A stretch of DNA of 37,848 nt from Clostridiales bacterium. GTDB taxonomy: Bacteria > Bacillota > Clostridia > Saccharofermentanales > Saccharofermentanaceae. The notes under the pieces were generated by a model, which saw only the letters and a list, made by a program, of their open reading frames with translations, made no database searches and had not been told where the DNA came from. Within the stretch, counting starts at the first letter, position 1. The number at the start of each line of letters is the position of its first letter. Shown one piece after another: positions 7,623 through 13,606 of the stretch. The position numbers and the translations under genes were made by a program. The DNA lies in contig JAGCSR010000027.1 in NCBI GenBank assembly GCA_017964005.1, positions 1 through 37,848 on the forward strand, written 5' to 3'.

Positions 7623-8849
7623 TCAGGTCCTGTAGCTTCCGTTGATCTCAACGTACTTGTATGAGAAATCGCAGGTGAACATCCTGTCGAAAGCATCACC
7701 CTCGTGAAGGGTTATGTCGATCTTGATCTCCTCTTCGTGCAGGAGCTTTGCCGCTTCGTCCTCATCGAATGCCAGCATTATGCCGTCACGGCATACGGGG
7801 AGTCCCGATATATCTATATCTATCTTGTCGGGGTCGAATGTTGCTCCCGAATATCCCGCAGCTGTAATTATCCTGCCGAAGTTGGCATCCTCGCCGAAGA
7901 ACCCGGTCTTTACCAAAGGTGACTTGGCAACAGCGGATACGATGAGAAGCGCGTCCTTGTCTGAAGCTGCGCCGTCAACAGTGATCTCTAAGAGCTTGGT
8001 TGCACCTTCTCCGTCTTTTGCGATCATGCGGGAGATGTCCGTAGCAAGGTCAGTCAGGGCCTTTGCGAAAAGATCATAATCCTCGCTTCCTTCCTCGATG
8101 GAAGCTCCTGATGCTCCGTTTGCCCAAAGGGTTACCATATCACATACAGATGTGTCACCGTCAACGCAGACCCTGTTGAATGAGTGAGAGACTGCGTCTT
8201 TCAGGAGCTTATTCAGTATAGGTGTGTCGATGTCAGCATCAGTCGTAAAGACACCGATCATGGTGGCGAGGTTCGGAGAGATCATTCCTGAACCCTTTGC
8301 CATTCCGGATATGATGACTTCCTTACCGGAAGCAAGAGTGATAGTTGCCGTAACTTCCTTAGGAACAGTGTCGGTTGTCATTATCGCTCTCTCGGCTTTG
8401 TGTCCTGCTTCAGGCTCGCGGGACAGGGAAGATGCCAATGTAGGAATCGCGGCATTTATCTTGTCAACAGGAAGCCTTACACCGATGGTGCCTGTGGATG
8501 CCGTAAGGACTTCGTCAGGGGAGATCCCCAACTCAGATGCGGCACAGGATGCGATATTAGCAGCATCTTCATATCCGGCCTGTCCGACACAGGCATTTGC
8601 GACCTTTGAATTAATTACGAATGCGCGAAAAGCTTTTTTGGAATTGATGAGGTCGATCGATCTTACGAGCGAATGACCTTTGACCAGGTTTGACGTGTAG
8701 ACGCCCGCAACCTTGGCAGGAACCTCAGAATAGAGAAGAGCCACATCGTAAAGATCCGTATTGCCGGAATTGCCCGGGTCGGTCTTAAGTCCGGCATAGA
8801 TGCCGCAGGCTTTGAATCCTTGGGGTTTGTTTATATATGCGTCACACAT
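7623..8849 (-). CDS. argJ: Bifunctional ornithine acetyltransferase / N-acetylglutamate synthase
   Basis: A 408-aa enzyme of the arginine pathway that recycles acetyl groups from acetylornithine to glutamate. It is made as a precursor that cleaves itself before a threonine. The cleavage motif is present as AKGSGMISPNLATM, with Thr196 as the nucleophile. The oxyanion segment (ASTGTIGVRLP) and C-terminal SYRT are also typical. Whether it also makes acetylglutamate from acetyl-CoA cannot be read from the sequence. No other arg biosynthesis gene is beside it, which is unusual because argJ is often clustered with argCBD. GAGAGG precedes the ATG on the minus strand. A possible minus-strand -10 (TATACT) lies around 8893-8898. 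Confidence 0.97.
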   Translation of the reverse strand: MCDAYINKPQGFKACGIYAGLKTDPGNSGNTDLYDVALLYSEVPAKVAGVYTSNLVKGHSLVRSIDLINSKKAFRAFVINSKVANACVGQAGYEDAANIASCAASELGISPDEVLTASTGTIGVRLPVDKINAAIPTLASSLSREPEAGHKAERAIMTTDTVPKEVTATITLASGKEVIISGMAKGSGMISPNLATMIGVFTTDADIDTPILNKLLKDAVSHSFNRVCVDGDTSVCDMVTLWANGASGASIEEGSEDYDLFAKALTDLATDISRMIAKDGEGATKLLEITVDGAASDKDALLIVSAVAKSPLVKTGFFGEDANFGRIITAAGYSGATFDPDKIDIDISGLPVCRDGIMLAFDEDEAAKLLHEEEIKIDITLHEGDAFDRMFTCDFSYKYVEINGSYRT

Positions 8850-8921
8850 GTCATATACCTCTCAATCTGTCATTACAACGCGTATTTTAGTATATAGAGA
8901 CCGTTACTGCAAGAATAACGC

Positions 8922-8950
8922 TTGACTTGATATGCTCGTAAATATATAAT
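8922..8950 (+). promoter_or_regulatory. Promoter of the tRNA-His/Gln/Lys cluster
   Basis: TTGACT (8922-8927), a 17-base spacer and TATAAT (8945-8950), close to consensus. It is 33 bases upstream of the tRNA-His gene and divergent from argJ. Confidence 0.85.
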
Positions 8951-8982
8951 TTCACGTGCTACTTCGTCAGTATATCTTATGT

Positions 8983-9060
8983 GGTGGGATTAGTTCAGCT
9001 GGTTAGAGCGCCAGTTTGTGGCACTGGAAGTCATGGGTTCGAATCCCATATCCCACCCCA
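8983..9060 (+). tRNA. tRNA-His (GTG)
   Basis: A cloverleaf with acceptor GTGGGAT/ATCCCAC, anticodon loop TTGTGGC (anticodon GTG) and T-arm GGGTTCGAATCCC. CCA is encoded at 9058-9060. The extra G(-1) typical of tRNA-His is G8983, opposite C9057. Confidence 0.97.
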
Positions 9061-9079
9061 TTTTTTTATTTTAGAATAC

Positions 9080-9154
9080 TGGGGCGTAGCCAAGGGGTAA
9101 GGCACGGGTCTTTGACTCCCGCATTCGTAGGTTCAAATCCTGCCGCCCCAGCCA
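9080..9154 (+). tRNA. tRNA-Gln (TTG)
   Basis: Acceptor TGGGGCG/CGCCCCA, discriminator G and encoded CCA. The anticodon loop CTTTGAC gives anticodon TTG. The anticodon stem closes with a T-T mismatch. The T-arm is AGGTTCAAATCCT. Confidence 0.95.
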
Positions 9155-9159
9155 TATCA

Positions 9160-9235
9160 GACTCACTAGCTCAGTCGGTAGAGCACTTGACTTTTAATCA
9201 AGGGGTCTGGAGTTCGAACCTCCAGTGAGTCACCA
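9160..9235 (+). tRNA. tRNA-Lys (TTT)
   Basis: Acceptor GACTCAC/GTGAGTC, anticodon loop CTTTTAA (anticodon TTT), T-arm GGAGTTCGAACCTCC and encoded CCA at 9233-9235. It lies five bases after tRNA-Gln. Confidence 0.97.
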
Positions 9236-9239
9236 AGTC

Positions 9240-9324
9240 GAAACACACCATTGCTCCTGGCCGCGAACAGGTCCTCGGTTCTCCGAACCTGCGGAACTTG
9301 CAGAGCAATGGTGTGTTTCTTTGT
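9240..9324 (+). terminator. Very long hairpin closing the tRNA cluster
   Basis: A perfect 17-bp inverted repeat (GAAACACACCATTGCTC at 9240-9256 against 9303-9319) encloses a 46-base loop that folds again (CAGGT/ACCTG around TCGG-TTCT-CCGA). A short T-rich tail (TTTCTTTG) follows. It is placed as a terminator for the tRNA transcript. It is much longer than the one after tRNA-Arg, so it could also be a MITE-like insertion or a structured RNA. Confidence 0.6.
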
Positions 9325-9430
9325 TGGGGTGCTTCGCACCTTCGGTAGGAGAGAGGTCCTCCGCACTTCGCTTGTGCGGAAACAGCCGGGCAAATGTTTT
9401 GTCGGGGGTGCTTGAGTTTTTGCCTTAAGT
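9325..9430 (+). other. Non-coding segment with further hairpins upstream of the acetyltransferase gene
   Basis: Contains the hairpins GGTGC-TTC-GCACC (9328-9340) and TCCGCAC-TTCGCTT-GTGCGGA (9360-9380), with no convincing coding frame. The sequence ahead of the GNAT promoter has no recognisable RNA family. Confidence 0.4.
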
Positions 9431-9438
9431 GGTATAAT
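9412..9438 (+). promoter_or_regulatory. Extended -10 promoter of the acetyltransferase gene
   Basis: TGGTATAAT at 9430-9438 is an extended -10 with a perfect TATAAT. TTGAGT (9412-9417) is a plausible but slightly close -35 (15-base spacer). A normal start point about seven bases after the -10 would fall on the A of the ATG at 9445. Confidence 0.7.
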
Positions 9439-9444
9439 TACACC

Positions 9445-10023
9445 ATGTTTAAGATTGAGACGGGTTTGTTGAGGGATGAATATTATGCGATTACGACGGA
9501 CAGGCTGAGACTGTCCGTTCTCAAGAAGTCCGCATATAAGCGGGTAACTGATTATATCTTCCGCAATGCCCAGTTCCATGAGAAGTTCTCTCAGACGAGA
9601 GCACCGGATTACTATTCGGCACATGTTCAGAAAGAATATCTTGTCAGTGATGTCGATGCGTTCAGGCACGGAACCCTTGTGCCGTTCTGGATCACGCTTA
9701 AGGGAAGCGACAAGATAATCGGCCGAGTATCTTTCTTCAACATCGCGTATGGCGGTATGATGAGCTGCGCGACAGGGTACCATCTCGATAAGGATTACAT
9801 AGGGCAAGGAATCATGACCGAAGCTCTCGGGGCCGCTATCGAGTATATGTTCGACGAGTTCAAGATGCACAGGATAGAAGCGTTTATACTGCCTGAGAAC
9901 GACAAGTCCCTGGCGGTTGTCTCAAGGCTCGGATTTACGGAAGAAGGGACCCGCGCCGCATACATGCATATCAACGGCAGATACCGTGATCATGTGGCAT
10001 TTTACGTTTTGAACGGTGAATAA
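9445..10023 (+). CDS. GNAT-family N-acetyltransferase (RimJ/RimL type)
   Basis: A 192-aa acetyltransferase that moves the acetyl group of acetyl-CoA to an amine, in this subfamily often a protein N-terminus. It has the RimJ/RimL layout: TTDRLRLSVLK at the start, GRVSFFNIAYG, the acetyl-CoA loop KDYIGQGIMTEAL (Q-x-x-G-x-G/A type), and the C-terminal block ENDKSLAVVSRLGFTEEGTR followed by DHVAFYVL. An upstream in-frame ATG at 9394 would add 17 residues (MFCRGCLSF...) that do not fit the family and would start before the promoter, so I chose 9445. No ribosome site precedes this ATG. The substrate is unknown. Confidence 0.88.
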   Translation: MFKIETGLLRDEYYAITTDRLRLSVLKKSAYKRVTDYIFRNAQFHEKFSQTRAPDYYSAHVQKEYLVSDVDAFRHGTLVPFWITLKGSDKIIGRVSFFNIAYGGMMSCATGYHLDKDYIGQGIMTEALGAAIEYMFDEFKMHRIEAFILPENDKSLAVVSRLGFTEEGTRAAYMHINGRYRDHVAFYVLNGE

Positions 10024-10059
10024 AAAAATCTGAATAAATTTTCGAAAAGTATGTAATAA

Positions 10060-10065
10060 TATAAT
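10060..10065 (+). promoter_or_regulatory. Possible -10 box of the SH3 lipoprotein gene
   Basis: A perfect TATAAT in an A+T-rich gap, downstream of the palindrome TTTTCGAAAA (10039-10048). No good -35 is seen at the normal distance. Confidence 0.4.
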
Positions 10066-10102
10066 GTAGAGTTATTCGAAGATGCATCGGAGGTCTTTGG
10101 AA

Positions 10103-10546
10103 ATGAACAGCAAAAAGATCACTTTAAGGATTACAGCCATTGTTATGGTCCTTGCTCTGGCGGTCACTGCGACGGCCTGCAGCGGCAAGAAGCCTAAGTC
10201 GACAACTGCAACAACTCCTTCGACAGAATCCGAGATGACGACCACGACTACAACGACAGAGGCGACCACGACTCTTAAAGAGTACGCAGGATCCCTTCCG
10301 CCGAATGATGTCAATAAGACTTGGGATGAATCTAATCTTGAGGCCGAGACCATAATGTATTGCACAGTATCTGCCGGTGAGTTTCTTAATGTGCGTAAGG
10401 GCCCTGCTTCCGAGCATCCCCGAGTAGGAAGGCTCTCCCGCGGTCAGGCCGTAAAGGTTGTTGCCAAGACCTCCAACGGTTGGTATAAGACATTTGACGG
10501 GTTCTATGTATCGGGAGAATATCTGTCCGTTAATTCTCCTTCATGA
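10103..10546 (+). CDS. Lipoprotein with Thr-rich linker and bacterial SH3 domain
   Basis: A 147-aa predicted surface lipoprotein. The signal peptide (residues 1 to about 25) ends in VTATAC, an acceptable lipobox with the lipidated cysteine before SGKKPKS. A threonine-rich linker follows (STTATTPSTES, then MTTTTTTTEATTT), probably an extended and possibly glycosylated spacer. The C-terminal 60 residues are a bacterial SH3 domain (GEFLNVRKGPASEHPRVGRL, then VKVVAKTSNGWYKT and GFYVSGEYLS), which usually binds peptidoglycan. The ATG at 10103 was chosen over the one at 10082 because GGAGG (10089-10093) stands at the right distance. A role in cell-wall sensing is only inferred. Confidence 0.85.
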   Translation: MNSKKITLRITAIVMVLALAVTATACSGKKPKSTTATTPSTESEMTTTTTTTEATTTLKEYAGSLPPNDVNKTWDESNLEAETIMYCTVSAGEFLNVRKGPASEHPRVGRLSRGQAVKVVAKTSNGWYKTFDGFYVSGEYLSVNSPS

Positions 10547-10563
10547 TGATCGGAATTTGATTA

Positions 10564-10592
10564 TTGAATTTTTCGATCGCGTGATGTAATAT
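10564..10592 (+). promoter_or_regulatory. Promoter of tRNA-Gly/Arg
   Basis: TTGAAT (10564-10569), a 17-base spacer and TAATAT (10587-10592). The first tRNA begins 33 bases after the -10, the same distance as in the tRNA-His cluster. Confidence 0.75.
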
Positions 10593-10624
10593 TGTATGGC
10601 GCTTTGAATGAAGATGCCAGACAC

Positions 10625-10698
10625 GCGAGTGTAGTTCAATGGTAGAACTTCAGCCTTCCAAGCTGACCACGTGGGTTCGATTCCCATCACTCGCTCCA
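10625..10698 (+). tRNA. tRNA-Gly (TCC)
   Basis: Acceptor GCGAGTG/CACTCGC with discriminator T and encoded CCA. The anticodon loop CTTCCAA gives TCC. The T-arm is TGGGTTCGATTCCCA. Confidence 0.97.
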
Positions 10699-10702
10699 TT
10701 TT

Positions 10703-10779
10703 GGGTCACTAGCTCAGCTGGATAGAGCAACAGCCTTCTAAGCTGTGGGTCGGAGGTTCGAGTCCCCCGTGGCTCACCA
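10703..10779 (+). tRNA. tRNA-Arg (TCT)
   Basis: Acceptor GGGTCAC pairs with GTGGCTC with two G-U pairs. The anticodon loop CTTCTAA gives TCT. The T-arm is GGAGGTTCGAGTCCCCC and CCA is encoded. It follows tRNA-Gly by four bases. Confidence 0.95.
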
Positions 10780-10792
10780 TTAAGTAACACCG

Positions 10793-10822
10793 GAGCAGTC
10801 CTTTGGGGCTGCTCTGTTTTTT
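10793..10822 (+). terminator. Rho-independent terminator after tRNA-Arg
   Basis: GAGCAGTCC and GGGCTGCTC form a 9-bp stem (one G-U) around TTTG, followed by TGTTTTTTG. Confidence 0.85.
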
Positions 10823-10886
10823 GCTTTGATCTGAGGGATCTTATTGGTATCATTAGTTCAGACTAATATTTTTGGAGGGTATTACA

Positions 10887-11456
10887 ATGTTTTGTCCAAA
10901 ATGCGCATCTTATGTTGAAGACGGTACTTTTTTCTGCGGAGAGTGCGGAACAAAGATCGCAGAGCCTGCTGCGGCAGCTCCTGCAGCGGCACCTGCACCC
11001 GCAGCTCCTGCTCCCGGCAATCCGGTCCCGTTTGTAATCCCCCGGGGCGCAGATTACAGGTTCAAGTGCGCATCATGCGGCAATGTTGCCGATTATGCCA
11101 ATGACGGCACCCCGATATTCAAGTGCGGCAAGTGCGGTGCGCCTCATACTTTCGACGGGCAGATGATACTCTACCGTATGGGATCTCCCTATGGACTAGG
11201 TATGGGATTCGCTATCTATATAGACGGAGAGCCTTTCGGCCATGTGGCAAATACACAGACCGTCAGGATACTTCTCCCCAGCGGCGTTCATAATATCCAC
11301 GTCTCCTGCGGCATGAACAGGAAGTGCAATGACTATTCATTCACGATCGATGAGAGGTACAACACTTTCTCCACGAAGGTCTATATGAAGCCCGGGTTCG
11401 TGTCAAATACATTGGTGCTCACGCCCTGTCCCATGAGCGAGATCCCCAACGTCTGA
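10887..11456 (+). CDS. Double zinc-ribbon protein with C-terminal beta-rich domain
   Basis: A 189-aa protein. Residues 1-25 are a zinc ribbon (CPKC ... CGECG). An Ala/Pro linker follows (about 30-48), then a second zinc ribbon (CASCGN ... CGKCG, about 57-86). The C-terminal about 95 residues (GFAIYIDGEPFGHVANTQTV, LLPSGVHNIHVSCG) resemble a small beta-sandwich of the PEGA/DUF2846 kind. There is no signal peptide or membrane segment. The start at 10887 is set by GGAGGG eight bases upstream; an in-frame ATG at 10872 lies before that site. The role is unknown. Zinc-ribbon plus beta-domain proteins of this type are common and uncharacterised in Clostridia. Confidence 0.82.
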   Translation: MFCPKCASYVEDGTFFCGECGTKIAEPAAAAPAAAPAPAAPAPGNPVPFVIPRGADYRFKCASCGNVADYANDGTPIFKCGKCGAPHTFDGQMILYRMGSPYGLGMGFAIYIDGEPFGHVANTQTVRILLPSGVHNIHVSCGMNRKCNDYSFTIDERYNTFSTKVYMKPGFVSNTLVLTPCPMSEIPNV

Positions 11457-11472
11457 TAGGACTTTTCCTTCA

Positions 11473-11505
11473 AGATGAGTCCCGTTTATGGGGCTCATCT
11501 TTTTG
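11473..11505 (+). terminator. Rho-independent terminator
   Basis: AGATGAGTCCC pairs with GGGCTCATCT (11-bp stem including a G-U), loop GTTTAT, then TTTTGTCG. It separates the zinc-ribbon gene from the topoisomerase operon. Confidence 0.85.
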
Positions 11506-11550
11506 TCGCGAAAATATATCCGCTTAGCGGGCTTGAATAATGAGACGTTA

Positions 11551-11559
11551 TGTTATAAT
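11551..11559 (+). promoter_or_regulatory. Extended -10 promoter of the topoisomerase operon
   Basis: TGTTATAAT is an extended -10. TTGAAT at 11533-11538 is a possible -35 with a short 15-base spacer. It lies about 40 bases ahead of the ParE-like gene. Confidence 0.6.
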
Positions 11560-11600
11560 CAACAATTGAACATAATATTTTTAATAAAGAGAGGTAATTT

Positions 11601-13601
11601 ATGCCGCCTAAGAAAGAATACGGCAACGAGAGCATCTCGATGCTCAAAGGTGAAGAGAGAGTCAGGCTCCGTCCTGCTGTTATCTTCGGTTCGGACAACC
11701 TTGAAGGTTGTATACATTCGTTTTTCGAGATCCTGTCGAACTCCATCGACGAAGCCAGGGAAGGCTACGGTAAACAGATAATCATTACGAGATATAAGGA
11801 CGGTTCCATCAGGGTCGAGGACTTCGGACGAGGGATCCCTCTGGATTACAACCCCATAGAGAAGAGATACAACTGGGAACTCGTATATTGCGAGCTCTAT
11901 GCGGGCGGTAAGTATAACAATAACGCCTCCGGTGATTACGGGTTCTCCCTCGGTCTTAACGGCCTGGGTGCCTGTGCGACCCAGTACGCGTCTGAATTCT
12001 TCGAAGTTACGGTATTCCGTGACAAGACCAAGTATTCCATGAACTTTGCCAAGGGTAAGCCTGTTACGGAGCTTATGGAAGAACCTTACAGGTTCAAGAG
12101 GACCGGAACGATCCAGTATTGGAAGCCTGATACGGAAGTGTTTACCGAGATCATCATCCCTCTCGATAAGTTCAAGGAGATCATTAAGCGACAGTCTGTC
12201 GTCAATTCCGGAATAGAGTTCATACTCAAGGATGACGAGAGCGGCGAAGAGTTCTCATATCTTTATCCGGAGGGCATCAAGGGTTACTGTGAAGAGATCT
12301 CCGATATGAGAGGTTTCACGGATCCTTTCTATTTCTCCGGAGAAGGCCAGGGCAAGGACAGGGAAGACCGCGAGGAATACAAGGTCAAGGCCGAAGTTGT
12401 ATTCTGCTTCAATAACGAGATCAACGACATAGAGTATTTCCATAACTCCAGTTTCCTTGAGTACGGCGGATCGCCGGATAAGGCTGTAAGGAATGCCTTC
12501 AGGGCCGAGTTCGATAAGCAGATCAAGCAGCGCGGCAAGTATAAGGCCAACGAGTCTCCCATATCTTTCCCTGATATCGAAGATTCACTGATCATCATTA
12601 CGAATTCACATTCCACACAGACTTCTTACGAGAACCAGACGAAGAAGGCTATCAATAACAAGTACATCCAGGACTTCATGACCAATCTCATCAGGGATAA
12701 CCTTGAGGTGTGGTTTATCGAGAACAAGGTCTGGGCCGAGAAGGTCATCGATCAGGTCCTGGTCAATAAGCACGCAAGAGAGAATGCCGAGAAGACCCGT
12801 GTCAATATCAAGAAGAAGCTGATGGGTTCCATCGACATCAACAACAGGATCAAGAAGTTCGTTGACTGCAGGAGCCGTGATGTTGATAAGCGTGAGCTCT
12901 ATATCGTTGAGGGTGATTCGGCTCTGGGTTCCGTTAAGATGGGACGCGATGCCGAATTCCAGGCAGTAATGCCCGTAAGAGGTAAGATCTTAAACTGCCT
13001 CAAGGCTGACTACGCAACTATATTCAAGAGCGAGATCATAACGGATCTTCTCAAGGTCTTAGGGTGCGGTGTTGAGATCTCTGATAAACATAATAAAGAT
13101 CTGTCGGCATTCAGCATGGAGAACTTAAGGTGGAACAAGATCATAATCTGTACCGATGCCGATGTTGACGGATTCCAGATAAGGACACTGATCCTTGCTA
13201 TGATCTACAGACTTACGCCGACATTGATCGAGAAGGGATGCGTATATATCGCCGAATCTCCTCTTTTCGAGATAACGTACAGGCCGAAGGGCAAGAAGGG
13301 ACAGGAGAAGGAAGAGACTCTCTTTGCTTTCAATGAGAAGGAGAAGGCGGAGATCCTGGCCAAATACGATAATTCCTGTCTTACGATCCAGAGATCCAAG
13401 GGTCTCGGTGAGAACGAGCCTGAGATGATGTGGCAGACGACCATGAACCCGAAGACCAGAAGGCTCATCAAGGTGTGCCCCGAGGATGCCAGAAAGACGG
13501 CAGAGATCTTCGATCTCCTCTTAGGAGACAATCTTGCAGGAAGGAAGCAGCATATAGAGAATGACGGACATCTCTATCTCGATATGCTGGATATCGGGTG
13601 A
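11601..13601 (+). CDS. parE: Type II topoisomerase ATPase subunit, divergent ParE/GyrB family
   Basis: A 666-aa GyrB/ParE-type subunit with the GHKL ATPase, transducer and Toprim domains. Visible motifs are EILSNSIDEA (Glu43, Asn47; the usual Asp before Asn is Ser), VEDFGRGIP (Asp74), LYAGGKYNN, GLNGLGACATQ, the QTK loop in YENQTKKAINNK, Toprim EGDSALG (Glu437) and TDADVDGFQIRTLIL (Asp519/521/523). All catalytic residues needed for ATP hydrolysis and Mg binding are present. Several blocks differ from normal GyrB or ParE, for example GKILNCLKADYA where GKILNVEKA is usual. It pairs with the A subunit directly downstream. I call it a topoisomerase IV-like paralogue. A true gyrase should exist elsewhere in the genome. 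Confidence 0.88.
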   Translation: MPPKKEYGNESISMLKGEERVRLRPAVIFGSDNLEGCIHSFFEILSNSIDEAREGYGKQIIITRYKDGSIRVEDFGRGIPLDYNPIEKRYNWELVYCELYAGGKYNNNASGDYGFSLGLNGLGACATQYASEFFEVTVFRDKTKYSMNFAKGKPVTELMEEPYRFKRTGTIQYWKPDTEVFTEIIIPLDKFKEIIKRQSVVNSGIEFILKDDESGEEFSYLYPEGIKGYCEEISDMRGFTDPFYFSGEGQGKDREDREEYKVKAEVVFCFNNEINDIEYFHNSSFLEYGGSPDKAVRNAFRAEFDKQIKQRGKYKANESPISFPDIEDSLIIITNSHSTQTSYENQTKKAINNKYIQDFMTNLIRDNLEVWFIENKVWAEKVIDQVLVNKHARENAEKTRVNIKKKLMGSIDINNRIKKFVDCRSRDVDKRELYIVEGDSALGSVKMGRDAEFQAVMPVRGKILNCLKADYATIFKSEIITDLLKVLGCGVEISDKHNKDLSAFSMENLRWNKIIICTDADVDGFQIRTLILAMIYRLTPTLIEKGCVYIAESPLFEITYRPKGKKGQEKEETLFAFNEKEKAEILAKYDNSCLTIQRSKGLGENEPEMMWQTTMNPKTRRLIKVCPEDARKTAEIFDLLLGDNLAGRKQHIENDGHLYLDMLDIG

Positions 13602-13606
13602 CATAT

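Noticed and set aside
9016..9428. Short open frames across the tRNA-His/Gln/Lys cluster and its hairpin
   Set aside because: They run through tRNA genes and structured non-coding DNA and have no ribosome site.
9394..9444. Upstream ATG adding 17 residues to the acetyltransferase
   Set aside because: The added residues do not fit the family, and this start lies ahead of the extended -10 promoter.
8983..10779. tRNA genes as possible prophage or island attachment sites
   Set aside because: No integrase, phage gene or duplicated tRNA 3' end is seen on either side.
13598..13606. GTG start for parC overlapping the parE stop
   Set aside because: The ATG at 13607 has a GGGTGA ribosome site at proper distance; the GTG has none.
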